A program made the position numbers and the translations under genes. A stretch of 36,708 nt of DNA from Pelomyxa schiedti (lineage: Eukaryota; Evosea; Pelobiontida; Pelomyxidae): the NCBI GenBank assembly GCA_020536535.1, contig JAHLWZ010000770.1, positions 3,775 to 40,482 on the forward strand, given 5' to 3'. Below, piece by piece: positions 22,401-32,495 of the stretch. How positions within the stretch are numbered: position 1 is the first letter of the stretch; each line of letters starts with the position of its first letter. The notes beneath the pieces were generated by a model that worked only from the letters and a program-made list of their open reading frames with translations, was not told the origin of the DNA and did no database searches.

Positions 22401-22819
22401 GGATGTTCAACAGCGGCACCATAGTGCCGTTCGCGGTACTCGGCTGGGGCGACTGCCTCACTGCATGCTTCCGCCCCCCAGTGGACCCACTTCCCGGCTG
22501 CATCTCCCCGCTTATCACTGAAGGACTAGAAGAAGTGGCACGGCTGGAAGCAGAAAAAGAAGCAAGAAGAGCAAAAGCGGCCGCAAAGGCAGAGGAAAAA
22601 GCGGCCCCAGCTGCCCCCACAGCAAATGCTCCCACTGCAAAGCCGATGGTACGAGTAGAGATCAAAAAGCATGCCTCGTCATCTTCGTCTTCGTCTTCGT
22701 CTTCATCACCTCTGGTTGTACGACGACCCATCAGGGTGGACGTCAAGATGCCTCCCAAAGTGGTGCCAAGGGGTGGCTTGGGGAAGTCATCATCGTCCTC
22801 ATCAACCTCCTCTTCCTAA
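19469..22819 (+). CDS. RING-TRAF zinc finger protein with pentapeptide repeats and two SPRY domains
   Basis: A 14-base first exon (ATGGCCGCTGTCAG) splices to RPPVFRPVRGSEF. A RING-type finger follows: CGGCKAPW, HSDCGATFCSQCVAN, then after an intron VTICPGCESPC and LCPTCQSPF. TRAF-type fingers are DCPKGCGEKVAPSEFDEH, DCPNGCGAKLTIKDVPRHN and CGCGTLIHPKLLLSHFASGC. About 20 pentapeptide units come next (DFSGADLTGCNFEGSDLSHA onward). A first SPRY-like domain has SASWKIKLVAGRDVSFGVAR; it crosses a 53-nt phase-0 intron (from GTATAG at 21505) into VYPFLILPRLGDQISAQF. The second SPRY has WKYWEMKVHRQSNKFSVGV and FTKNGKVQTVIPGG. A GC-AG intron is at 22113-22251. The tail is a charged coiled coil (Glu/Ala/Lys) and Ser-rich. 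Likely an E3 ubiquitin ligase. Alternatively, two genes meet at 21510. Confidence 0.8.
22113..22251 (+). other. GC-AG intron in the RING-SPRY gene
   Basis: The donor is AG|GCAAGT and the acceptor CTCTAATAG, 139 nt with T-runs. It joins WESSGR to TWGNGYF inside the second SPRY domain. Confidence 0.75.
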
Positions 22820-22910
22820 CTTAACAAAGGTAGAAATTCGAAAAACTTTTTTGTTTTTAGAATTCCTTCTTTGCTTTTTTTATGCTCTGTGTTGGTTCCA
22901 AATTCTTTGC

Positions 22911-24536
22911 CTAGAGGTTGGCAGGTTTTCCCAGGAGGTCAGACAGAGAGGAGATGGCAAAGTCAGATGCTTGTGGTGGTACTTCTGTTGTTGTCCATGA
23001 TGGTGTCAAGCTGGAGAAATTCATGCTGGGAAATGCCTGTGAATAGTCCTGCTGGTCACTGGAGGAACTGGTAGCTGAGCTGTGATTGGGGGTGTTTTCC
23101 GCGGTTGACTCGGTGTTGCTGTCAGCGGTGCTGCCACTGAAGGCCATCAAAAATTCAACAGGAATCCCTGGCCTCGCACTCTTATCCAGTGTTGGGGAAA
23201 CAGCACTGTCAGGGGCGGGAATTGTCAATGGGAGTGAAGGGTGTTCCCTTTCTGTTGAGGTTGGACTTGTTGCTTTGGATGTAAGAGGGGAAAGTGAGGT
23301 TGTGGTTCCAACGGGAGATGCTGGTTTCCCTGTAGCTGAAGTGGTGCTTTCCGGCGTTGATGATGCATTTTGTGTGGTAATGACAGTGGTTTTTGCCGTT
23401 GTTATTGATATTGGGGTCTGCACTGCAGTCACCTGAGAGGTAGCGAGTGGGCTGCGTGCTCGGGAAACTTTCTTGCCAGCAGAGGAAGAGGAAGAAGAGT
23501 TGCCACTTTGACTGCTTCCACTTTTGCTGCTTTCTGACTCAGAAGAGCTTCGAGTATGTTTAGGCCGTGACTCTTTTGGTGAGGAAACTTTTTGAGAGAC
23601 AGGGCTTGGGGAGTGTGGCTGGGGTGGGGTTGGCTTTGTTGAGTGGTGGGGCCTGTGGTGCTGGTGATGGTGTTTGGGTTTCTTTGAAGGACTGCTTGGA
23701 GGCTTTGTAGAAGCAGAAGCAGAAGCAGGAGCAGGAGCAGGGGGTTTTGCAGAAGAAGTTGACTTTGGTGAGGAAACAGCTGCTTCACTTGGTGTGGAAT
23801 GAGATGATTTGTTTGAACTTGAATGAGAAGGAGCAACCGGCGAACTTGGTCTGAGTTTCTCCATTATATGCTTCAACCTAGACACCATCATTTAATCGGT
23901 TCTGATTTTGTTTGCCAGTGTAAATAGGTACCCTCTGGTCCAGTAGTCTGATGCAGTAGGACCCTCGGCAACCAATCTCCAAACACGTGATCCAGTCTTA
24001 AATACTATCCCAGTTACCATCTTCTCACCAGGTTGCTTTCCTGGAAATGTATGCCAAGCAGCCACTGATTCCAAATCAATGACTCCCTTCCCAAGAGTTG
24101 TGAGTGAGTAGTTGAATAGTTACACTGCCCACCTTGCAACTCTTTTCAGAGCAAAGAGAGTCAGAGTAGTACTTCAATTTGTACAAATCTCGAGAAGAAT
24201 TGCAGAACCATCTTCGTTGTGCATTGTAAAAAAAACAAAAGTTTTAGAGATTTTTTAGGTTTTTAAAAACAGGGAATTTCACCTTCTCCGCCATGTCTTG
24301 TGAACTGCACCCTCTTTCATCAACCATCCACGTAAAACCAGCTCCTGTTTGTGTGATGTGGTGAGATAATAGATTAGAACATCCCTGCGTGCAAGGGTAG
24401 TTGGATATTTTCTTGACATTACTTCCCTGCATGGGGCACCTACCGACTTGTCCAATGTGTTCCAGCTCGTCATCCAGTGTATTCTCTGAAATAACTGAGG
24501 AATCAGTTCTGCGAACACTGAGCAGGTTCGCCACAT
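22911..24536 (-). CDS. PH-domain protein with long Ser/Pro-rich C-terminus
   Basis: The N-terminal part reads TDSSVISENTLDDELEHIG, then RDVLIYYLTTSHKQ. A pleckstrin homology domain follows across three introns: LRGWLMKEGAVHKTWRRRW, LYKLKYYSDSLC, KGVIDLESVAAW, FKTGSRVWRLVAEGPTASDYW with the conserved last Trp, and LKHIMEKLR. PH domains bind phosphoinositides or proteins at membranes. The remaining roughly 320 residues are Ser/Pro/Thr/Lys-rich with a His-rich patch (HHHQHHRPHH), probably disordered. The start is uncertain: a frame beginning ATG at 24536 is open, but the more protein-like frame lacks an ATG and would need an upstream exon, joined by a possible 24-nt intron (gtgag...ctcag). Confidence 0.75.
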
Positions 24537-24616
24537 CTCACCTGAGACTCAAAGTGCAGGCGTTTCCATTGGCATGAGGGGAACAAGATGTACATAATGC
24601 AGGGCTGAGATCCAAT

Positions 24617-27600
24617 ATGACGGCCCAGGGTTGTGTGCAAGTTGGAGAGGTCCAGATCGGCAAATTGATATTCGCCTGTGCGGAAATGACGGCTGCGTTA
24701 GCGGAGAGACTGGCGGATATGTTGGTGTCGGCAGATCTGGGTGTTAATAGGGGCGTATGTGACGATGTGGGGGGATCTTCGGTTTGCGATTGGGTGCTTG
24801 TGACGCGTCGCGTGTCGGAAACAGTATCGCTGATCAACTCTTTGCAGTGTGAAAATCGCTTCAAGTACCGTACCCCTTTCTTTGTGCTTTTTCTCCCTTC
24901 TAACGAAACAAACAAATTAGCTTTAAAGCATTCGTGGAGAGAATCAAAACAGGACCAGTGACGAATATTGTGGCTATGACGCAGCTTCACTTGTGCTCTC
25001 TGATACCCATTTGTGATTCTCTTGAGGCACTTGGTGCTTCCCATAATGCGGGTATGGGCCAGGTGCCTTTGGACCCAGCCGAGCTGCTTTCTTCACAACT
25101 CCGAGGTTTGATCTCAGCTACATTTTTCTGTCTCTGATCTGACACTATGAATAAGATATGTGCTCACACCAATGCGCTTTCTTCCATGCTCCGCTTTCAC
25201 TGCTTGTCTCTATTACTTGCACTGAGAACAACTTTAGCTCAGCGGCAAAATCTCTTGCCAAGGGTAATTGAGAGCACCACTTTCTGTGACCCACAACATT
25301 GTAGATGTTATTTCGAGGATCACCGTTCCTTCATTGTCACAACCTACTTCTAGTGATGATGCACTCACAACTAATCTCATTTCTGCAATTTTTTGCACCA
25401 TTACAAAATACATGGATACAGTTTTGGCAACAAAATTTTTTGAGTGGCAGGCATGTTACTGTATTTCACTCACTTTACGGCAACTGATTACCAATGGAAA
25501 TCAAATTGCAGCTTTGTCAGTTTGTTTCAATTGAAGCCGACAGTTCCGAAATGAGCTCACTGGAAACTCTGGTGGCTCTTGCCAACTCCTTGAGTGTCTC
25601 CCTCAGTGACATTTCATCAACATTCCAGCTTCTGTCTGAGCATTTTGTGTCCTTTTGGGGAGCACAGCATGTGTTAGAAACAGTTTTCAAAGCCATACAG
25701 CATCACTCTCCGAATTGGATGGGCATTTGCTCCCTTCTGGTATGCATCAAGAGAAAACCTGTTGATGAAAATTGTGGGGAGGCAAGCGCAACTGCATCAT
25801 CTCAATCTAGACTAGTGTCATTTGTCAAGGAGCTACTATCAATTTCGGAACCCTACATGATGGATGTGGGTCTGATCCTAGCTCGCCTTGTACCAAACGA
25901 TTGTGAGATTTCTGTTTCCACTGACAACATGACTTCCACTTTTTACCACAAAATTTTGCACGATGTTTTTGATACAAAACGCTCAAGTCTTTCTGTTCAC
26001 CGGAACAATATCCTGCAGCAATTGATAACACTCATCCCATTTGAAGATGCTCATTTCATCAAATTACACCTCTCATTATTTTCTAAGTACAGTATGCCTT
26101 CATACTTTCTTTGGCCACATTAAACCCTAAACAAATAGCAGCTACTCAAAGTTTCCGAAATTATTGTGAGTTGGCCAAGTCCAAACTTCACACCCTTGAA
26201 TCTGAATCCTCCCTGGATACTACTTTCTCAGAAGACAAGTCTGCAGCACAGGATGAAGTCGACATAGCCACAGATTATTTCGTTGATTCTGAGAAAATTC
26301 CACATGTGTTTATTCTTTGTTTTATCTTGGTTAACCACTTTTTAGTCAATACAACAATGGTGGATTGACAATCGCAAGTGGTTTGAGGTATGGATTTGCG
26401 TTGTGGAAGGCACAATGACTGATTTTCCCTCAAGCAAGAATTTACTGTGGCTTTGATGAAACCCTCACCGGATCCCCTTCGAAATGCAAATAGGAGGAAA
26501 TTTATTAATGCTCTTGAAACAGGGACCATGATACCTAAAGGCTCAGTTTCCAACTTCATTAGAAGTTGCTCCTTAGTGCGCTCTCCCGCAATATCTATGA
26601 CAATGCCTCATTTTTTTCTCCCCTGTAGGTCTTGGGCAAAGACAGTGGAAAAACATCTGTTGATAGCCTGTTGAACTTTTACCTGGATTGCACTGAAAAA
26701 GCCCCAAATGAATTACCTGCTATTGCCCAAAAGGTTGAGGCAACACTGCTTGATGTCGCGGCACAATGTGATAACAAGCCCGAATGGATGAATGAAGGCA
26801 CAGCTGAATGTTCTTCAAAGAATGAAACGCATCTACTTCAGGGAATTGAGCGCGTACTGAACTGCACTTGCTTTTGTTTGGCAGTTGAAGTACAGCAAAG
26901 TGATTTCAGTAACTTATATGTATCTGACTGATCTGTAGTCATTTCAATCACCTTTTCATCTAAGTTCTCTCTTGAGCAAAACAATAAATGGAGGGGCAGC
27001 CATATGGCCAGGATCTTGGTGCAGCAGAACCTCGTTACATACACAATGAAATACATCCATAAGCTAAGTTGCTCGGAGCAAGTAGTGTCACAGATGAATT
27101 CACTCAATCTGCATTGTATTTCTCTTATTTTATTGAATATAGAGAAGAGTCGCACTGAATCCCTACATAATGTTTTTCCCTCTTGGCCAAGTTGTAAACA
27201 CTAATTCACTCCATAGTTACTTTTGGAAATGCACATCAATTCTGATTCGTCACTGGCCTTTCTGGCAAGGCTTTGTGCGAGTCTCCTATGTGCAAGTTAC
27301 AGCAAGAATAAAGGAGGGAGTGGTCCACCTGGTGATGATATTCCCTCTTTAGTGCCGCAGTTGCTATGGTGGTCATGGCAAAGGTTAAAACAGTTTCCAG
27401 TGTATAACTCACTGTTGGCTTACAGAATTCATTGTTACAAGTTACCCCCGGAACCAGTGGCTGAAGCACAACGTCACCTTTCTAATCTTTTGTCCAATGA
27501 TTCTATGAGAACTTTGATTCTATCATATGGATATTTACCACTCGACACTTGGCTGCATTATGAGTGCGAACTATCTGTCATGCCACTTGGTTGAACAAGT

Positions 27601-29005
27601 TTTTTCAGATTGGAACTTGACAGTTCGGTGCCCGAACTTCAGCAGTTAACAGTATTGCAAAACTGGATTAATGAAGCATACGTTGGTAATCCTAGACCTC
27701 AGTCTTTGAAACCTCTTTTCAGTGGTTTATGTGATGCATTCCTTAGGATGCGCATGGATAATAAGTTGGACTCTAAGAAGCAACCCTTTATTCTAAATCT
27801 CTCTTAGCAATCACCATGGCATCAATCCCGGTCCCATGGCATCCATTTTGTTGATTTTGCAAAAGCTTGCAATAACTATATCGAGTACCGAAATGCAAAC
27901 TGATACTCCAATCCTTCATCCCATCCTGCCTTGCTTAGGTATCGATTCTTCAAGGGGGTTTCAGAAATGATAAATTTCCAGAATCTGGTTGCTGCGGGTG
28001 CTCCTCTGTGGAGTTGCAGGACCGATATGAGTTCCTAGTCGTTTTTCCTGCGCACCTCTTCTTTTTACCCTGTACATCTGCATCTCCTTCTCTGGATGTA
28101 TTGACCTCAGTAATGAGTTTTGTCAAGAGCCATTTACCTTTGCTGGACCCAACATCCCCAATATGTATTTCTTCCCTTTGCTTTTTTATGCACTGATATC
28201 CTCAGACAGCCCTCTGATTGAATTCCTCATTAGAGGCATCTCAGAAGTATTACTGATACACAACACCCCTGTATTTTCAACTTTTCGTTTCTCCGCATCT
28301 TACTTTTTCCGTTTCTTCCAGAACGTTCTCTCCATGTTTACGGGGGTACTAGAGGGTATTCCTCATCTTATTTCCGCATCTGCTGCGTGCATAGTTGCAC
28401 TTCCACCGTTCTTGTATGACAATCCGTTTGACCTTGTGCACTGGACCCGGATTTCCACCAACCACGTTGTTCAGCAATATCTTAGTATCAAGGTTGAAGA
28501 GCTTGAGCTGATCAACCCGCCCCCAGAGGTAACAGTTTCTATCACATCACCTCACGATTTTCTCACCACCCAAACTTAGCTCGTCCCTGTTGCGGCACTC
28601 TCCTTCGTTCTGTGTATTTGCATACAAGCCAGCACACTTCATTGTGAGATTGTAGTACCAACCACAGCCAAGACGGGTGTTTCCTTTCCCCCCATCAGCA
28701 CTTCAGACGCCAGCCTGGCCAGCCACGTTGCTGGAAGTGCACTGGAAATGCTCCGGACTCACAAGAACATGCCCCCTTTGGTTCAACAAATACTCGGCAG
28801 TGCCGTAATCGCATCCATCAAAAAGCACCCCAAGGCAACACTGCTCAAGTTGCTGGGGGACGGCACATGCCCACCAGATACTTCCGCAATCGAGGTGATC
28901 AAGCCACTGTGTGACGTAATGCTTACAGCACACGAAAGGAAGAAAATTGTGGACTCTTTGGCTCCTTGTTACCCTGAGTCTTGGTCTGTAGTGCTCTTGT
29001 TGTAA
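24617..29005 (+). CDS. large helical (HEAT-like) protein, unidentified, many exons
   Basis: The start is ATG 24617, giving VGEVQIGKLIFACAEMTAAL and RVSETVSLINSLQCENRF, which splices after RF into NFKAFVERIKTGPVTNIVA. Further exon-like blocks on the plus strand are LISAIFCTITKYMDTVL, SLSDISSTFQLLSEHFVSFW, NWMGICSLLVCIKRKP, SFVKELLSISEPYMMDVGL, QQWWIDNRKWFE, PSPDPLRNANRRKFINAL, LNFYLDCTEKAPNELPAI, YRIHCYKLPPEPVAEAQRHL, LPLDTWLHYECELS, LQNWINEAYVGNPRP, GIPHLISASAACIVALPP and KHPKATLLKLLGDGTCPPD. The end is CYPESWSVVLLL at 29005. Composition is helical, Leu-rich and without membrane segments, like a solenoid scaffold (Integrator, Fanconi or CNOT class). I could not assign it; the exon chain is incomplete. 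Confidence 0.55.
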
Positions 29006-29112
29006 AGTTGTAAAGTCAAAGAGATAACATAACATTCCCCACATTTTTAAACTGTGGCATTCTTCTTAACACCCAGCATTTTGTGTGTCCCTTTTTCAAT
29101 TTGTGGCAAGTT

Positions 29113-31008
29113 CTATGGATCAGTTGGAGTGCTGTTATCCTCTGTTCTGTTTTTTTTCCTCTGTGGTTCAGTTGGGCAGCATTCTAGTGCTCCACTAGTG
29201 TTATCAATGGCCAGTTCTGATTCTGTACCAGTGGATGTGGATGTGGATGTGGATGTGGATGTGGATGTGGATGTGGATGTGGATGTGGATGTGGATGTGG
29301 ATGTGGATGTGGATGTGGATGTGGATGTGGATGTGGATGTGGATGTGGATGTGGAAGATGGAGTTGTGGGGGTTGGGGGTGGACACATGGGTGGATAGGT
29401 TAGACTGGAAGCCGTGGGTGTGGACTCAACACCCCAAAGATCACTGTGAAATTATGTAAGAACAAAAGGGAGTTACACAAGATGGTTACCATATTTCTTT
29501 GAACGTTTTGAGTCGCGCTACAGTTTGAGAGGTGTGTGCAGCAGACCGGCATGGTTGGTATCTACAGACTTGCAGGAGTGTATATTTGGAGAGCCCAAAA
29601 ATCTCTTTATCATAATATTTGACGCACTATACAGAGTTTAGGTTTGCCTACGCCTTACCCCCACGCCAATCAGTACTCATAGTTGGTCACGCACAATACG
29701 CAGGTAATGCTTTATGCTTTCATCCAATGTTTGTTTCACAGGACAGAAAATTCCAAGGTCACTTAGTACACCTCTGGCAATCATTGCTGACCGCACCCCT
29801 TTTGAGTTTGTGTGAACACAAGATGAAGATAATAAGGCAGAAGAACCAGTGGCTTGCTTCAATTTCTCAATGTCTTCACGTGTCTCTATCCCACCATTTC
29901 CAACAATTGGATAATGTGGATCCACTAGCTTTCGCACGGCAGCAAGTTCCTTCCAACGGGCCTTTACATTGGGCTTGTCACTCGGGTATCTTTTTCAGAT
30001 GTCAAAAGAATTATCACTTTTTTTTGAGAACCTTGCATGAACTGCCACAGCAGAAGCACCAGCAGCTCGTAACATGTTAATGTACTCAGCTGTTTTTTCT
30101 GGGGTTTCCTGAAGCCTTATTTTACATGTTACAGGCTTTGGCTGTGCTCGCACAAGAGCGCCAATTATCTGAAAACTGGTAAAAATAAACACAGAAAAAG
30201 TGTGCCACTTCTTGTATGGTTTCCTTGTTCTCCGCAAGTGCAGCTCCCATTCCTAGGATTACGTGAGTGATGTAAAGTGCAAGCTACTGTAGGTTAAGTG
30301 AAAAAAAAAAACGGTACCTCCCTGTACTGAGAAGCGCTTTGTGCAACCAAGATTGATATCTTCATTTGCTTGGATCTTGACCATTGATTGGGGAGGGAAA
30401 CACACCTATAGCGTCAACGTCATTAATCCTGCCACCCAGTGAGAAACTCTGATGCAAGAGAGGAGATACATTTTCAATGCAGCCTGCACTGCAGTGCGTG
30501 CATTACTTGTGCCAAGCTGAAGTATCATAGGGTGGTCCGCTGGGCATGTGCTGAATATTATGGAACCGTCTTTTTCGCAAATGTAGTCAACACGCCCTGG
30601 TGGGATGGAGAGTTATATACAATTGGCTTTGAATAATATTATTCACAGAGGAGAATCAAGGGAGCTCGCGATCACCATTCGGAGATTCAACACGAGTTGT
30701 GGTGAGGAGCTTCAAGTCGATGAGCTCTTCAGAGTACACCAAATTGGCTCCGCACTCTCTCACAAAAATCCTCATTGGCAAATGGCACTAAATCCAACCC
30801 ATTAGACACCCTCCTTTCCGCAAATATGGGAGCAACACCAAACCCCCCCAAAAAAACAAAAAACCATGGGCCAACGCACCACTCTGACCATGGGACCCAG
30901 AATCAATCCGCCGGACGTCATCAACCCCACAACAGAATTCCCCTCCACAACGGCGGGGGTCGACCCACAATTGCATCCTGTACTTGCATCATCCGCAGAG
31001 GTACTCAT
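29113..31008 (-). CDS. DUS2: tRNA-dihydrouridine synthase, DUS2 type
   Basis: DUS2 reduces uridine 20 in the tRNA D-loop using FMN and NADPH. It starts MSTSADDASTGC. Motifs in order are GLILGPMVRV, MRIFVRECGANLVYSEELID, STCPADHPMILQLGTSNA, VDAIDINLGCTKRFSVQGG, MGAALAENKETIQE, PKPVTCKIRLQETPEK, GASAVAVHAR, YPIVGNGGIETREDI and VRSAMIARGVLSDLGIF. The end has SKYTLLQVCRYQP and KTFKEICDLWGVE, matching the C-terminal helical domain of DUS2. Nine or more introns of about 41-110 nt are needed. The usual catalytic motif NxGCP reads NLGCT, so the Cys is kept but the Pro is not. No double-stranded RNA-binding domain is present. The tail is a Ser-Thr run encoded by a 20-copy hexamer, then TGTESELAIDNTSG to the stop. 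Confidence 0.88.
29231..29350 (+). repeat. 20 perfect copies of GTGGAT
   Basis: This 120-base uninterrupted hexanucleotide array lies in the last exon of the minus-strand DUS2 gene. There it is read TCC ACA and encodes about 20 Ser-Thr pairs. The plus-strand frame (Val-Asp repeats) is a shadow. Perfect identity suggests recent expansion. Confidence 0.95.
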
Positions 31009-31080
31009 CACAACACAACCGACTTCAACAGAATACTGTTGGAAAAAAAGAATTTCTGCTAACCACAAACGCAATCAGTG
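31009..31080. promoter_or_regulatory. very short divergent promoter, DUS2 and zinc ribbon genes
   Basis: Only 72 bp separate two head-to-head start codons. The segment is A/C-rich on the plus strand (acaacacaaccg, aaccacaaacgc). Both promoters must fit in it or lie inside the neighbouring coding sequence. Confidence 0.4.
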
Positions 31081-31378
31081 ATGGACGATGAACGTTTGAA
31101 GCTGGACATCTCCACAGAAACAAACGAGGGTCGAAGATTGAAGTGCTCCAAGTGCCAATCGTACACTGTGACGTTCTATCAATTGCAGTGCGGCTCTGCG
31201 GGTTCCACTACGTTTTTTGATAGAGGTTTTTAAATAAGTTGGTGATACAGATGAGCCTATGACTACCTTCTGCACTTGCGTTAGTTGTGGATTCCGCTGG
31301 GTTTTTTTTTTCCTTTTATAAAAAGTTGGGTTTACGGTCTTATAACAACATAAACAGACATTTTTGCCAAAACGATAG
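31081..31378 (+). CDS. small TFIIS-type zinc ribbon protein, about 63 residues, 3 exons
   Basis: TFIIS-type ribbons insert into the RNA polymerase pore and stimulate transcript cleavage through an Asp-Glu pair. Exon 1 starts MDDERLKLDISTETNEG and gives LKCSKCQSYTVTFYQLQ. An intron (from GTTCCA to ATACAG) joins GSA to DEPMTTFCTCVSCGFRW, with the acidic DE pair and the last two zinc ligands intact. A second, T-rich intron leads to TFLPKR and TAG at 31376-31378; without it the frame would end in a run of Phe codons. TFIIS, RPA12 and RPC11 all carry an extra N-terminal domain, which is missing here. It could be a stand-alone ribbon, or its first exons may lie elsewhere or be lost. Confidence 0.75.
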
Positions 31379-31532
31379 TATGACCTAACGTTCCATTCCC
31401 TGTATGCTGCCGTTTCTGGCTCCAACATAGAAGCCTTTTGGACAACCTTTGCACCATAGAAGCTTGGTGACCATCAAAACAAAAGAATTTTTCCGTTCGA
31501 GGAGCATTAAAAGAGCTTTATTTCAAGGATTT

Positions 31533-32167
31533 TTAAATCAGAAGCTTCTCAATTTGTTCCTTGATAGCAGCGATTTGAGTGTTGAGCTGGGATCCTTCGG
31601 CTGTTGTTATGACACAAGCAATGACGCTTCGTGCTACGCCACAGGCTCGGCCAAGCTCAACTTTGTAGGGGACGAAGACATAGGGTACGTTCTTGATAAA
31701 AAGGTAAGTGTAAGGTCCGGAAAGGTGTTTGTTTTTGTTAGTTTGTTGTTGCGGAACCCAGGAGTAAAGTATTATTAACGGTAGTATTGGTACTTAATAT
31801 TGTTTAGAGAGCTAGGGGATTGGCTACCTTGTCCTCACACAAGAGAGGCAAGTGGAGGAGAATTTCGAGGGGCTCGGTGTCAGCGGCCATAATGACGAGC
31901 TCGGCAATACCCCTGTTAAGGGCCTTGGTGGCTTCGTTCGCGCCCTTCCTCAGTTGCTTGTAGTTACCTTCATAAACCAAGTGAATATACGAAGCAAGGG
32001 TAAAAACTAGCGCCCGAGACGGCGATCGCGATAATTAAGTACGTATAAATTACGGTATTTATTTAGAGCGCACCAGCGAGTTGAATGAGATCTAGGACTT
32101 CGTGAGCGAGGGTGTCGCCGCACAGAGGGTACGCCTTGGGGTTGACTTTCCTGTCGTCTGCTGCCAT
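31533..32167 (-). CDS. SNU13: SNU13/15.5K (NHP2L1) L7Ae-family RNA-binding protein
   Basis: It binds kink-turns in U4 snRNA and box C/D snoRNAs, starting U4/U6 snRNP and snoRNP assembly in the nucleus. Three exons encode about 127 residues, the full family length. The order is [19 protein letters not shown], then after an intron with many stops [20 protein letters not shown], the kink-turn binding signature, [20 protein letters not shown] and CEDK. A second intron of about 145 nt leads to [20 protein letters not shown] and IEKLLI. This is one of the most conserved proteins here and validates the splice rules used elsewhere. Confidence 0.97.
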
Positions 32168-32495
32168 TTTTCTTCGGGATCACTAGATTTGATTCTTCAC
32201 CCGACTCGGTGCTGCCGCTCGTGGTGTCTGGTCGTGGTTTTGTTTATTTGAAAAATCTCTCTTTCTTTTCGCCTATAAAAACCACAATTAATCGGTGCAA
32301 CTGTGATTTGATCACTCTCTCTGAGAATATTCCCCCTCTGGAAGCTGGTCCCCCCAGTCTGCTCTAAATCCTTGGCTCCACTTCTGTAAGAAGAGTACAT
32401 AGTCTGGTGAACCAAGGAGAAAAGTTCAAGCAAACTTGAAGCTTTTCGATCGTTCGTTTTATTCTTACAAGTTAAACGTTCCAAGTAACCTGACC
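32168..32495. promoter_or_regulatory. divergent promoter region, SNU13 and E2-like gene
   Basis: The 328-bp gap includes a TATAAAA sequence at about 32274-32280 (plus strand), roughly 220 bp before the E2-like start. The minus-strand frame at 32197-32517 overlaps it but has no family resemblance. Whether the TATA sequence is used is not known. Confidence 0.35.

Noticed and set aside
22375-22758. Minus-strand frame of 127 codons
   Set aside because: It overlaps the second SPRY domain and tail of the plus-strand RING gene and has no independent support.
29235-29459. Plus-strand frames with Val-Asp or Met-Trp repeats
   Set aside because: They are shadows of the GTGGAT array; the minus-strand Ser-Thr reading continues the conserved DUS2 end.
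30866-31081. Plus-strand open frame before the zinc ribbon, considered as its N-terminal exon
   Set aside because: It is antisense to the first DUS2 exon, has no family resemblance and no splice to the ribbon.
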